Shown here piece by piece: positions 1-8,904 of a DNA stretch of 64,000 nt. Position numbers and translations under genes: made by a program. The stretch is taken from assembly GCA_035935655.1 (NCBI GenBank), contig DASYWW010000046.1:154709-218708 (forward strand), written 5' to 3'. Every line of letters starts with the position of its first letter. The first letter of the stretch is position 1. This stretch comes from Candidatus Bathyarchaeia archaeon (GTDB lineage: Archaea > Thermoproteota > Bathyarchaeia > 40CM-2-53-6). The notes below the pieces were generated by a model, which saw only the letters and a list, made by a program, of their open reading frames with translations, was not told the DNA's origin and did not search any database.

Positions 1-483
1 GGCGCATTCCAACCGAACGGAGTCCAGACTGGCATCGGAATTATCTACGACAGCGGAGCGGGCGGACCCACCGCAACGGGCACCATAGACTCCAGCAACG
101 TATACGCCTATCAGAAGGGGGGAATCGAAGCCAATCACAATAGCAACGTAACTACGACTAACAACATCGTCACGGGACTTGGACGTGTAGACTTCATTGC
201 CCAGAACGGCATCGAGTATGCGAGAGACGCGATCGGAGTAATTCGCGGAAACACCGTATCCGCCAACTTCTACACAGGACAAACAGGAATACTAGCGAAC
301 GGCTCACCATGTGGAGGGGCCAACCCACCATGCCCACCGGGACGCCAGTATGTCTCGTGCGGAATACTACTGGTCCTAATCGACCCCAATCAGATTCAGA
401 GAGGACAAAACGACCTCAACGCTAAGGCTCCAAACGACAACCAGAGAAACTTCGCCGTCGTCACCGACGCCATAACTGACTAG
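1..483 (+). CDS. C-terminal part of a parallel beta-helix repeat protein (5' end outside window)
   Basis: The frame starting at base 1 is open for 160 codons and ends with TAG at 481-483; the start lies outside the window. The translation is rich in Asn, Gly, Thr and Val, with short strand-turn repeats such as SNVYAYQKGGIEA, NIVTGLG and GNTVSANFYTGQTGILA. This is typical of right-handed beta-helix (NosD/pectate-lyase-like) proteins, which are usually secreted. Two Cys pairs occur near the end (PCGGANPPCPPG and YVSCG). There is no C-terminal membrane anchor, unlike the other surface proteins here. The fold is inferred from the pattern and the substrate is unknown. Confidence 0.6.
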   Translation, partial: GAFQPNGVQTGIGIIYDSGAGGPTATGTIDSSNVYAYQKGGIEANHNSNVTTTNNIVTGLGRVDFIAQNGIEYARDAIGVIRGNTVSANFYTGQTGILANGSPCGGANPPCPPGRQYVSCGILLVLIDPNQIQRGQNDLNAKAPNDNQRNFAVVTDAITD

Positions 484-500
484 TCTGGCTGAAAAACAAA

Positions 501-533
501 AAGGGCTAGCTAAGCCCTTCTCCTCCCTTTTCT
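501..533 (+). terminator. Probable transcription terminator after the beta-helix gene
   Basis: A 7-bp inverted repeat, AAGGGCT (501-507) and AGCCCTT (513-519) with a 5-nt loop, begins 17 bases after the stop codon. It is followed by a pyrimidine-rich tract ending in TTTTC. The position and T-rich tail fit termination. Archaeal termination depends mainly on the T tract, so the hairpin is only supporting evidence. Confidence 0.4.
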
Positions 534-728
534 ACGCTCCAAGACACGGACAGGTTCATCTTCAACTTAGGCAAAGCTAGACTGCATATTATCGAGACAA
601 CGCCATTTAGTGAAGCGCTAAGCCCCGTCCTTAATCTGACATCGGTAACATATCGCTCATGAGGAGGGAGCACCCTGGGGGGCGGTATTCCATGACCCGA
701 TCGTGAAGCGTCATTGACTCCAAGATCT

Positions 729-1136
729 ATGGACACTCTCGGTCTCCTGATTATAGCGCTTGGCGCACTCTTCGTCGCGTTAGGAGGGGCGTACTTCTAT
801 CAGCTTTTTCAAACAATTTCGGTGGCGGGAACGACTGGGACAGCCGCTGATCTTACGCGACTCAGCAACAGCATGTTGGCCATGCCTATCCTCATTACGC
901 TAACGATCTTCGGGCTCGGGATGCTCACTGTGGGAGGGAGCTTCATGGCAAGCGCACACATTACCGACCAGTTGTTGGCCGGAAATCGTGTCGGTCAGAA
1001 CGTTGCTACGCAGACATCATCTGACATGAGACCTACAAGGATGTGTATCAAGTGCGGTACTCTGCTCTACCAAAACTCTGCCTTCTGCCCGAGTTGCGGC
1101 AACCCCGTTGCGACAGTTCCCAAGACCTCCTCTTAG
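729..1136 (+). CDS. Membrane protein with C-terminal zinc ribbon
   Basis: About 135 residues. There are two hydrophobic segments near the N-terminus (roughly residues 4-24 and 50-75), followed by a hydrophilic stretch. The C-terminus is a four-Cys zinc ribbon, CIKCG and then CPSCG, separated by 13 residues. Such small membrane-anchored ribbons are common in archaea and have no established role. The ATG at 729 is preferred because it directly precedes the hydrophobic segment; a TTG five codons upstream (714) is the alternative. It stands alone, 165 bases before the next gene. The structure is clear but the function is unknown. Confidence 0.65.
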   Translation: MDTLGLLIIALGALFVALGGAYFYQLFQTISVAGTTGTAADLTRLSNSMLAMPILITLTIFGLGMLTVGGSFMASAHITDQLLAGNRVGQNVATQTSSDMRPTRMCIKCGTLLYQNSAFCPSCGNPVATVPKTSS

Positions 1137-1164
1137 GATCGGGGCGAGATAGAGAACTGTTCTT

Positions 1165-1183
1165 CATGAGTTGAGAACTCATG
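1165..1183. other. Perfect 8-bp inverted repeat downstream of the zinc-ribbon gene
   Basis: CATGAGTT (1165-1172) and AACTCATG (1176-1183) flank a 3-nt GAG loop. The repeat lies 28 bases after the stop at 1136 and no T tract follows. It could be a 3' hairpin or an operator for the following gene; the sequence does not decide. Confidence 0.35.
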
Positions 1184-1301
1184 CTCCTGTCCACTTGTGT
1201 ACATCGCGCTTAAGTGTCCTGTACCCCTGTTTCTTGTCTGTTAGGGGAGGTAGAGGAGCTTCCGAAGACATCTCGTCTCCAGAACGATCGTTCTCACACA
1301 G

Positions 1302-2216
1302 TTGACGCTCATGGTCGTCGGGACTGTTAGTTTCACTAGACCAGTTCTGGCAACGAGCCCTGACTTCACCATGTTCGCTAACCCAGGCAAGGTCAGCATA
1401 CCGTTAGGATACTGGGCTGAGACAATGCTCACCTTTACGAGCTTGAACGGTTTTACAGGCACAATCCACCTTGCAACTGTGGTTGGACCTGACACGGGGC
1501 TTGTTGGAGCGGGCTTCTCGACGGGGATGACGCTGAGCCCTGATAGCAGTTTGAGCACGGACCTCCAACTAACTCCCGGAAGCACCACGGGCGACTACAC
1601 CCTGATCGTCAATGCAACGATTGGTTCCGTGACGCACTCCCTCCCGATACCGATCACAGTGTCACCGATCTCAGGTCCAGACTTTGTCACAAGAACCTGG
1701 GGATCATACTCCACCCTTCAATCATGGAACATCGCAATACCGGAACAGATCGTCAGCATTGGCGGCTTCAACGGCCAGGTGCACATGTCAGCCACAATCG
1801 CGCCGAACGTTCCTAACGCTCCCGCGATATCTTTTCGGCCAAGCAGCATCAATCTCATAGCAGATACCACGGTGAGCTACTACACCGTTGTCTCGACAGT
1901 CAGAACAACCCCGGTCGGCAATTACATTGTGGCAATCTCTGCAACGAGCGGGACAATATCTCATGTTTACCAGGCGGTCATAATGGTTGGAGACTACCGA
2001 CCACAGCCCGAAGAGCCTTCACCAGGCAACAACACCACGACAAATGACAATCATTCCTCGCCCGGATCAACCACGAACAGCTTCACGGCTCTCGACAAGG
2101 CATCCTCCGCATTATCCTCGTTAAGGTCTCTGTGGTGGCTGCAAGTGATAATCGGACTCTCAATTGTGACCGTGATGGTTTCTCGAAAGAGAAAACTCTC
2201 AGGGAGCAATGACTAA
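1302..2216 (+). CDS. Secreted, membrane-anchored protein with two Ig-like domains
   Basis: 304 residues: an N-terminal hydrophobic signal ending near PVLA, then two related beta-rich modules of about 95 residues. Each module starts with PDF and ends with a GNY/GDY...TSG/TIG...H strand pattern. A Thr/Asn/Ser/Pro-rich linker follows, then one membrane segment (LWWLQVIIGLSIVTVMV) with a basic RKRK tail. This is an extracellular protein anchored at its C-terminus. Related modules occur in the giant protein at 29125. TTG at 1302 is the first start after the stop at 1251. The signal peptide then lacks the usual basic residues, although arginines sit just upstream in frame (RRHLVSR), so the true start may differ. 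Confidence 0.65.
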   Translation: MTLMVVGTVSFTRPVLATSPDFTMFANPGKVSIPLGYWAETMLTFTSLNGFTGTIHLATVVGPDTGLVGAGFSTGMTLSPDSSLSTDLQLTPGSTTGDYTLIVNATIGSVTHSLPIPITVSPISGPDFVTRTWGSYSTLQSWNIAIPEQIVSIGGFNGQVHMSATIAPNVPNAPAISFRPSSINLIADTTVSYYTVVSTVRTTPVGNYIVAISATSGTISHVYQAVIMVGDYRPQPEEPSPGNNTTTNDNHSSPGSTTNSFTALDKASSALSSLRSLWWLQVIIGLSIVTVMVSRKRKLSGSND

Positions 2217-2294
2217 GAGAACATCAGGAACCGCGCTTCAGACCCTCATTCTACTGTCTTTCGATTATCGATAGCATATTCTTTTCTCCGAGAT

Positions 2295-3017
2295 ATGGCA
2301 GAGACTCTTGTTGACAGCTGCTTGATCGTGGGGCAAGACCGATCGAGCCTCTTGGATAATCCTGTATGGAGCGCCCTCTCTACGACTCACAGGTCGTTCG
2401 CAGAAGGAGATAGGCTAGCCAAACGTTACCCAGTTGATGTCGCGCCGTTTGCCGCGACACGCGATCAAACCTCAGAGTCATATCAGTCCCTTGCACAATT
2501 GCTCGGTCCCGGAGAAACCGCCGCATTCCCTCTATCCACTATGCCTGATCTTCCCTCTGGCTGGACCGTTGTTTTCAAGGTGAATTCTGCACAGATGGTA
2601 TGGAATGGCTCAGTGCCCTCGCCTGTCAAACATAGCATCGAGGAGCTGAGCATTTCGCAGGTTGATGAGATGCTCTCGCTAGTCGAGCTGACCAAGCCCG
2701 GCCCATTCTTCAAACGAACACCCGAACTAGGATCATACCTCGGAATCCGCGAAGCAGGCCAACTAGTAGCAATGGCAGGGGAACGACTCCGACCTCTCGG
2801 ACATACCGAGATCAGCGCTGTCTGCACCCACCCCGAATACCGGGGTCGTGGATACGCCAGTTCACTTGTTTCTGCGCTCATCCAAAAGATCACAGCAAGA
2901 GGTGAGATTCCTTTTCTTCATGTCCGCACCGAGAATGCTGGAGCAATACGTGTCTATGAGAAGCTAGGCTTCAAAACCAGGCGAGTCATAGAAATCACAG
3001 TTGTGAAAAAAGACTAG
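2295..3017 (+). CDS. GNAT-family N-acetyltransferase (FR47-like)
   Basis: 240 residues. The C-terminal half is a GNAT domain: motif A has CTHPEYRGRGYASSL around residues 177-191, with the RGRGYA acetyl-CoA pyrophosphate loop, and motif B has ENAGAIRVYEKLGF near 213-226. The N-terminal half is the variable substrate-recognition region seen in FR47-type acetyltransferases. The product should transfer acetyl from acetyl-CoA to an amine; the substrate cannot be read from the sequence. The gene starts with ATG and stands alone. Family assignment is firm. Confidence 0.85.
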   Translation: MAETLVDSCLIVGQDRSSLLDNPVWSALSTTHRSFAEGDRLAKRYPVDVAPFAATRDQTSESYQSLAQLLGPGETAAFPLSTMPDLPSGWTVVFKVNSAQMVWNGSVPSPVKHSIEELSISQVDEMLSLVELTKPGPFFKRTPELGSYLGIREAGQLVAMAGERLRPLGHTEISAVCTHPEYRGRGYASSLVSALIQKITARGEIPFLHVRTENAGAIRVYEKLGFKTRRVIEITVVKKD

Positions 3018-3221
3018 TCGGCTATTACCAGAGACGAAGCAAAATCGTATTCCAGAACATTTGGAGTCCATCGAACCTTCGCAATGTCTCCCGGAGACAG
3101 GTAATTCGATAGTACTATGGAGACCGTCCCCCGGTTTCGATTCGCTTAACCTTCTTCCACTATACGTTGGTTATCCGGCGAGACGGATAGTAAAAGAGGA
3201 GAAACGGCCACGCGCTACATA

Positions 3222-3431
3222 TTGACCGTTGACTTCGAAGAAGACAATGATATCGACAGTTTCATCCGGTTTGTCCAGTACCACAGCAAGCGCCTGAAGT
3301 GTCCCAGCAAGGACGTGTTCATCCGGCTCGCTCACGAATGGGAAAAACAGCTGGTGAGCCACCCTGAGCCAAACAACGGCATTGGAATCAAGAAAGAGAA
3401 GAAAAAAACGCTCAAAGAACCATCCGAGTAA
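3222..3431 (+). CDS. Short ORF upstream of the intein gene, possibly its frameshifted N-terminal part
   Basis: 69 codons from TTG at 3222. The translation is helical and charged, with DIDSFIRFVQYHSKRLKCP and FIRLAHEWEKQL, and no family is recognised. It overlaps the following ORF by 50 bases in a different frame. The overlap contains a run of seven A (3401-3407), and both frames are lysine/arginine-rich there. It is either a separate small gene or the N-terminus of the next gene, separated by a one-base insertion or programmed slippage. Confidence 0.45.
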   Translation: MTVDFEEDNDIDSFIRFVQYHSKRLKCPSKDVFIRLAHEWEKQLVSHPEPNNGIGIKKEKKKTLKEPSE

Positions 3432-4725
3432 GTTCAAGATCCGGGTACGATACAAGTACCACTACTACCGCTGGATCAACACCCAAGACTACGGCAGCTT
3501 CAAAGACATCTACGAAAAATACAAAGACAAAGGGTACTCCTTCTGGTGCGTGCCAAAGGGAGACTCAGTGTTCACTAACCCCGGATTAGAATCGATGGGC
3601 GAGCACCTAGACTCGATAGTATCGGCGAATGGAAACTATGAGCTTCCATCTCGATACTTTGAGAGAGACTATGCCGGCGATCTTGTTGTCGTAAAGCCAT
3701 TCCTTCTTCCGGAAACGAGGTTGACTCCGGAACATCCTGTCTTAGCCTGCGAGTCAAATCCGCAAAAATCGAAGTGGTACGATCGTCAATCGAGACCATC
3801 GCTCAAGAAGACTTGGAAGTCCGCCGGAGAGCTAACAGAGAATGATTGGGTCTTCTTCCCACGATTCAGAGGGAATCGAGAAGGCGATCCTGAGCTCCTC
3901 TATCTTCTAGGGCTGTACATGGCTGAAGGATACCCCACTGGCAACCAGGTATACTTCGCACTCGGACGCACAGAACGGCAACTTGCCGAACACATCCTTC
4001 GGATGGCAGAAAAACACTGGAACGTCAAAGGCACGATCAACCGTCACAGAACCGGTCTTCTCGTACGCTTTTCCAAACCATCTTTTGCGGATTTCATGAG
4101 GAAAGAGTTTGGCAGCAGAGCGGTCAGGAAGAAGATCCCATCGTGGATTCTTGAACAAAAAGATCCTCAACCCTTCCTCGAAGGATGGCTAAAAGGAGAC
4201 GGGTTCAAACGTGGAAACACGTGGAGACTCACAACGTCATCCAAGACGGCCGCGTACCAAGCGCTGCTCATGGGTTCTCGGCTCGGCATTCTGCCGGCCA
4301 TTTACGAGGATGACAGAAAGGAGCGAGGGATGATCCAAGGGCGAAAGGTCAACGCGAAGCCCTCATACGAGATTCGATTCCATCAAGACGGCAGCAAGTA
4401 TTCAAACAAGGAAAGTCACGTTGTAAAGACGGATAACGGATTCTGGGTCAAGATAAACAAGATCGAGCGAGAGAAATTCTCGGGCAAAGTCTGTAACATG
4501 GAGACGCCGTCAAACACCTACCTTCTGTCCTTCATCGTACACAATTGCGCGGATCTACCACCGGAATATTCCAGCCAGGACGGAACATGGACAGGCTACA
4601 GGCTAGACGGAGACAAGACTCATACAGAATCTACACTGAAGAGGTATGGGCGCCACAAGGCGTGGATCGACAGCAGCTACAAGTTCGAAGGAAAGCCAGT
4701 AATCCTCGTCTATAATGCAGCCTGA
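3382..4725 (+). CDS. Protein of unknown function interrupted by an intein
   Basis: 447 residues as encoded. Removing residues 56-388 (the intein) leaves a host of about 114 residues. The N-extein is very basic and then aromatic (RVRYKYHYYRWIN, YGSFKDIYEKYKDKGYSFW); the C-extein starts CADLPPEYSSQDGTW and ends PVILVYNAA. I do not recognise the host family. Inteins usually sit at conserved active sites of essential or mobile-element enzymes, so the junction FW/CADL is probably functional. TTG at 3382 is the only start in this frame, and it lies inside the preceding ORF, which may be the real N-terminus (see the A7 run at 3401-3407). Confidence 0.55.
   Translation: MESRKRRKKRSKNHPSKFKIRVRYKYHYYRWINTQDYGSFKDIYEKYKDKGYSFWCVPKGDSVFTNPGLESMGEHLDSIVSANGNYELPSRYFERDYAGDLVVVKPFLLPETRLTPEHPVLACESNPQKSKWYDRQSRPSLKKTWKSAGELTENDWVFFPRFRGNREGDPELLYLLGLYMAEGYPTGNQVYFALGRTERQLAEHILRMAEKHWNVKGTINRHRTGLLVRFSKPSFADFMRKEFGSRAVRKKIPSWILEQKDPQPFLEGWLKGDGFKRGNTWRLTTSSKTAAYQALLMGSRLGILPAIYEDDRKERGMIQGRKVNAKPSYEIRFHQDGSKYSNKESHVVKTDNGFWVKINKIEREKFSGKVCNMETPSNTYLLSFIVHNCADLPPEYSSQDGTWTGYRLDGDKTHTESTLKRYGRHKAWIDSSYKFEGKPVILVYNAA
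3547..4545 (+). mobile_element. Intein with LAGLIDADG homing endonuclease (333 residues)
   Basis: The splicing blocks are all visible. Block A is CVPKGDSVFT at the first residue, block B is LTPEHPVLA (TxxH), block F is VCNMETPSNTYLLS, and block G is FIVHN followed by Cys+1. The first Cys, block B His, penultimate His, terminal Asn and downstream Cys nucleophile are all intact, so splicing should be possible. Two LAGLIDADG motifs are present, LLYLLGLYMAEGY and FLEGWLKGDGF. Each retains its acidic metal ligand (E and D), so the endonuclease may still be active. The size is normal for a full intein. Confidence 0.88.
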
Positions 4726-4865
4726 TAAGCCAGCGAATAATTTCTGATTTTCTCAGGTCTGTTTTTCAGAATCGTAAAATGTCTATTCGTCACTGCACGT
4801 GACTGTCAATTGTAACCACGTGAAGTGAGCGACCCTTAAGAACCGGAATTAGATCTTAGCTCGGC

Positions 4866-6188
4866 ATGGAGACGACGGTCGAGAGAGAGACGCTCTGGCA
4901 GAATTCCGATTTCCTGAAGCTCTGGACCTCTGAGACCATCTCCCAGTTTGGCAGCCAGTTCACCGGGCTAGCCCTTCCTCTAACAGCCATCATCATTCTG
5001 GGCGCAAAGTCCGTAGAGGTCGGAGTACTCAACTTCGCGGGCTCCGTTCCGTGGCTGCTCTTCGGGCTGATAGCAGGGGTCTGGATCGACCGGCATCGCA
5101 AACAGCGCATTATGGTCACATCCAACATTCTCCGGGGCACAATACTTGCTCTGATTCCAGTCACCGCCGCCTTAGGAATCATAACCAAACTTGGCCTTCC
5201 ATTTCTCTACGCGATCAGTTTCTGCGTCGGGTTCCTACAGGTCTTCTTCGACATCACATACCAATCATACCTGCCCTCTCTCGTACGCAGGGACCAGCTG
5301 GTCGAAGGAAATCGCAACCTACAAGCGAGCGCCTCCACCGCCCAGGTTGCGGGACCTACGATAGCGGGAATTGTCATCAGTATAATCACCGCGCCCATCG
5401 CTATTGCCGTTGACGCTGCCTCGTTCTTCGCGTCCGCACTTTCGCTAGGACGGATAGGTCATGAAGAGGTGATCGACACTGAAATCGTGAGGCCTTCGGT
5501 ACTCGCTGATATCCGAGAAGGGCTCCATGTGGTTTTCGGCAACAGAATGCTTCGGATGATCGCAGGTTGTACAGGAACTTCCAATTTCTTCGGAACCGCG
5601 CTGGGCACGCTCTTTCTGCTCTACCTCATCGAGCCTAGCCCCGCTGGACTTGGAGTTTCTGAGAATCTGGCGGGAGTCACTGCCGGAATTATCTTCAGCG
5701 TGGCAAGCGTAGGCGCTCTTGTCGGCGTGGCGGTCTCTACTCGGGTGGCTAAGAGTATTGGAGTTGGACCCGCCATACTCGTGAGCATCCTCATTGCTGG
5801 ACTTGGCGCCATTCCTTACTACCTGTCTGGCTCTCTTACCGCCTCTCCCCTCCTTACCATAGGAGGATTTGGGGTCAACTGGAGCATGCTAGCCATCATG
5901 GGAGGTCAGTTCGTCAGCTTCATCGGGACTATCGTATACAACGTCAACCAGGTCAGCTTGAGACAGGCAATCGTTCCACTTCGTCTCCAAGGACGGATGA
6001 ACGCGACAATGCGGTTCTTGGTCTGGGGAACAATACCTCTAGGGGCGATTGCTGGTGGACTACTGGGAGAATTTCTGGGACTACGGACCGCGATTGGGAT
6101 AGCCATACTCGGGGGCTCGTTGGCGTTTCTCTGGGTTCTATTTTCCCCTGTCCGTTCGCTCAAGACAATACCTCAGCACACGGAATAG
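4866..6188 (+). CDS. MFS efflux transporter (MFS_3 / EntS-like)
   Basis: 440 residues with about 12 hydrophobic segments. The start LWQNSDFLKLWTSETISQFG is characteristic of the MFS_3 (enterobactin/macrolide exporter-like) group. The MFS motif A loop between helices 2 and 3 is GVWIDRHRKQRIMV. The gene probably exports a small molecule by proton antiport; the substrate is unknown. It starts with ATG about 25-30 bases downstream of a weak TATA-like CCTTAAGAAC (4833-4842), suggesting a nearly leaderless mRNA. It stands alone. Confidence 0.85.
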   Translation: METTVERETLWQNSDFLKLWTSETISQFGSQFTGLALPLTAIIILGAKSVEVGVLNFAGSVPWLLFGLIAGVWIDRHRKQRIMVTSNILRGTILALIPVTAALGIITKLGLPFLYAISFCVGFLQVFFDITYQSYLPSLVRRDQLVEGNRNLQASASTAQVAGPTIAGIVISIITAPIAIAVDAASFFASALSLGRIGHEEVIDTEIVRPSVLADIREGLHVVFGNRMLRMIAGCTGTSNFFGTALGTLFLLYLIEPSPAGLGVSENLAGVTAGIIFSVASVGALVGVAVSTRVAKSIGVGPAILVSILIAGLGAIPYYLSGSLTASPLLTIGGFGVNWSMLAIMGGQFVSFIGTIVYNVNQVSLRQAIVPLRLQGRMNATMRFLVWGTIPLGAIAGGLLGEFLGLRTAIGIAILGGSLAFLWVLFSPVRSLKTIPQHTE

Positions 6189-6265
6189 AGAAACGGCCTC
6201 TTCGGATCGTCCAAGCTGAGAGTCCTCCGATTCCCTTATACTTACGCCATCCTAGATGATCGGGA

Positions 6266-8062
6266 GTGCTTCTGAAACAGTTTCTCGCCCTCTCGCTCAT
6301 CCCTCTGTTGCTCATCTCATCGTCAGCACACGCTACACCCCAGCAGGTCCCCTACCTGTTCGAGAGGCTCTGGGGAGGCTCACAGCAAGACTTTGCGACC
6401 AGCATCACGCCCGTGGGTCAAGGGAATTTTCTAGTTTCAGGTCAGACAGAGATCTTCGGAAATAACCGCACGTTCATCCTGAAGATCGATTCAGGAGGAA
6501 ATCTCGTCTGGCAACGAACCTGGAGCGGCCCTGGATTTGCTTGGCCTGGAAACCTGGCTGCTGACTACGCAGGAAACGCGTACGTGGCTGGGTACACGGC
6601 TTTCCTAGATAATTCGAACCATGTTTTTCTTGTGAAGATAGATGGGAACGGCAACCTCGTTTGGCAAGAACTGCTCGACGGTCTTCTCGATGGCCGCGTG
6701 GCCGTAGATCCCCTTGGAAACGCCCTTGTAACAGGGTACACATTCGGCTCGGTTGTCCTCTTGAAGATCGACCCTTCAGGGCCGATCATATGGCAGAGAT
6801 CCTGGCGAGAGATGGACGTCCGAGCCTATGCGGTTGCGACAGACCATGGAGGAAATGCGCTGGTAACTGGAAGGATCAACGACACAGGGTCTGGTAACCA
6901 GGGCGCTCTAGTGCTCAAGTTTGACCCGTCCGGGAAACTTGTCTGGCAGAGAGTGTGGGGCGTCAACGGTGATACCGGGCAAGGAATATCCTCTGATCTT
7001 CTCGGCAATGTCTACGTAACCGGCTACCATAACACTCCCTTGGGAGCCGCTAACCAGGATGCGTTCATCCTGAAAATTTCTCCATCCGGTGATCTCGTGT
7101 GGCAGAGGACTTGGAGTGGGGGCAGATCCAACTTTCCCGCGAATGTTGGAGCCCAATTCCTCGGATATGGGGTCGTTACGAACTCTTCCGGGAACGTCTT
7201 CGCGACCGGCTCAGCTACCGTAGCGTTCTCAAGCATACCATCGGACACGTGTGCTTGCATGTTCATTCTAGAACTTGATTCAACCGGGGCGATCGTGTCT
7301 CAGAAGATATGGGGAGGCCATGGAAATGCTGGCGGCCGGGCAATAGCTCTGAATCCATCCGGAGGAGTTGTGATAAGCGGCATCGTGGATCATGGCCTCC
7401 ACTACACCATCGGGACATCAAATTTCCCCATAGGAACACCGACATTCGGGTTCGGCGTGCCGATGGGTCTAGTAAGCAACGCCACCTACACTCTCGTCCC
7501 CGTTCAGGGAAGCCTTTCCACCCCCGCTGGAACTCAGAATTATGCGGGAGGTAACGATGCTTTCTTCCTATTCCTTCCGGCCGGGAATCCCCAGCTGGTC
7601 GTCTACGAGGGTTTCCAAGAGATTGCGATACCTGGAGGTCAAAGAAATGTTTTCTCGCTATCGATAGAAGCGGGCAACGATCTTGTTTACAACGCCTCCG
7701 TCACGATCTCCTCCAGCGATCCATCGTTGGTCCCTTTGACGAATGAGTTCACAAATTCCGAAAGTTATGGGACCCCTCACCAGTTTGACGCGTTTCACTC
7801 AGAAACGCTTTCGATCACGGTTAATGCCTCCGAGCCTGGATTCACGAGTGTTCTAGACCAAAGACAGTTCGGAGTAGGTCCTTCTCCCCCTTTTCTAACA
7901 CAGTTCCTAATCCCACTTCTCCTTGAAGCCACTGCCCTCTTTACCGCCATAGCCGCCCTGGCCATTTGCATACTACTCCTACTTAGGGGTAGACGCATTG
8001 GATCCGAAAGCGAATCCTTTCCGGTCCAGCATAGGAAGTTCCAACAGTGGACTAATCGTTGA
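6266..8062 (+). CDS. Surface beta-propeller protein (SBBP-like repeats), C-terminal anchor
   Basis: 598 residues starting at GTG. An N-terminal signal peptide (LALSLIPLLLISSSAHA) is followed by about six repeats of 50-60 residues. Each repeat has the blade signature FILKID-GG-LVWQRTW, ending with G-N-YVAGY or a variant. This is the SBBP-type propeller pattern. A beta-sandwich-like region follows, and a membrane segment near residues 555-580 ends in LLLRGRR. The protein is probably displayed outside the cell; ligand or partner unknown. Its 3' end lies 8 bases from the convergent aldo/keto reductase gene. Confidence 0.75.
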   Translation: MLLKQFLALSLIPLLLISSSAHATPQQVPYLFERLWGGSQQDFATSITPVGQGNFLVSGQTEIFGNNRTFILKIDSGGNLVWQRTWSGPGFAWPGNLAADYAGNAYVAGYTAFLDNSNHVFLVKIDGNGNLVWQELLDGLLDGRVAVDPLGNALVTGYTFGSVVLLKIDPSGPIIWQRSWREMDVRAYAVATDHGGNALVTGRINDTGSGNQGALVLKFDPSGKLVWQRVWGVNGDTGQGISSDLLGNVYVTGYHNTPLGAANQDAFILKISPSGDLVWQRTWSGGRSNFPANVGAQFLGYGVVTNSSGNVFATGSATVAFSSIPSDTCACMFILELDSTGAIVSQKIWGGHGNAGGRAIALNPSGGVVISGIVDHGLHYTIGTSNFPIGTPTFGFGVPMGLVSNATYTLVPVQGSLSTPAGTQNYAGGNDAFFLFLPAGNPQLVVYEGFQEIAIPGGQRNVFSLSIEAGNDLVYNASVTISSSDPSLVPLTNEFTNSESYGTPHQFDAFHSETLSITVNASEPGFTSVLDQRQFGVGPSPPFLTQFLIPLLLEATALFTAIAALAICILLLLRGRRIGSESESFPVQHRKFQQWTNR

Positions 8063-8070
8063 AGCTCCGA

Positions 8071-8904
8071 TTAAGAGAACGCGACATTCAGTCTAGTTTG
8101 CTCTTCGCTGGGGAGTTTCCAGTCCGCGACATTTGCGTTTTCTCGTACGTGGCCATTGTCGGATGCCTTCGGTATCGCTACGACATTATCATGCTGTAAG
8201 ACCCAGGCTAGGGCGACTTGGTTTCGGGATCGACTATGCCTCGTTGCGATTTCATCGAGGACTTTGAATGCTGGGCCCTTTCCCCTCGGAATCTTTCCTT
8301 GACCCAGCGGGCTGTACGCGATGACGGTCACGCTTTCCTTTTGACAATGATCGAGGAGTCCGCTTTCAGGGCTTCTGTCGACTAGGCTGTATTCGATCTG
8401 GTTGGAAACTATCTTCTCATGCGAGAGAGACTCTTGCGCCTCCCTCAACTGTTCAATGGAGAAATTGCTTACTCCGATAAACCGGATTAGACCATCGTTC
8501 ACGAGCTTCTCCATTGCCCGCATTGTCTCGGCGATGGGAATCTTCGGGTTCGGCCAGTGCAGCTGGTAGAGGTCCATCTGTTTTCGGTTTAGCCTCTTCA
8601 AGCTCATCCGGGCAGAATATAGAACGTCATCGTATGCGAAGTGGCGTGGAGAAACCTTGGAGGCGAGGAAGACCTGTTCGCGGCGTCCCTCGAGCGCTTG
8701 AGCCACAACCTCCTCGCTGTGGCCCGCACCATACATCTCCGCAGTATCGATGAGATTCATTCCAAGTTGAAGTCCGAGCCTGATAGCTTCAACCGAGGCC
8801 TTGTCTGTGGCAGAGTTGGGACCCATCTCTCCGCCCATTCCCCAGGTCCCTTGCCCGACAATCGGAATAGACTCGCCTGTCTTACCGAGGAGTCTATACA
8901 GCAA
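8071..8904 (-). CDS. Aldo/keto reductase
   Basis: 277 residues, normal for the family. The catalytic tetrad is visible: Asp53 and Tyr58 in LIDTAEMYG, Lys83 in LASKVSP, and His116 in YQLHWPNP. The NADP(H)-binding end contains AIPKAS followed by N. It should be a cytosolic NADPH-dependent carbonyl reductase of the Tas/YajO-like type; the substrate is unknown. It starts with TTG (MLYRLLGKTGESIPIVGQG), as expected for the first beta strand. It converges on the propeller gene and is not in an operon. A second, distinct copy lies at 23220-24191. Confidence 0.87.
   Translation of the reverse strand: MLYRLLGKTGESIPIVGQGTWGMGGEMGPNSATDKASVEAIRLGLQLGMNLIDTAEMYGAGHSEEVVAQALEGRREQVFLASKVSPRHFAYDDVLYSARMSLKRLNRKQMDLYQLHWPNPKIPIAETMRAMEKLVNDGLIRFIGVSNFSIEQLREAQESLSHEKIVSNQIEYSLVDRSPESGLLDHCQKESVTVIAYSPLGQGKIPRGKGPAFKVLDEIATRHSRSRNQVALAWVLQHDNVVAIPKASDNGHVRENANVADWKLPSEEQTRLNVAFS

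Noticed and set aside
506-736. Minus-strand ORF of 76 codons before the zinc-ribbon gene
   Set aside because: No protein-like pattern and it overlaps the probable terminator and leader region.
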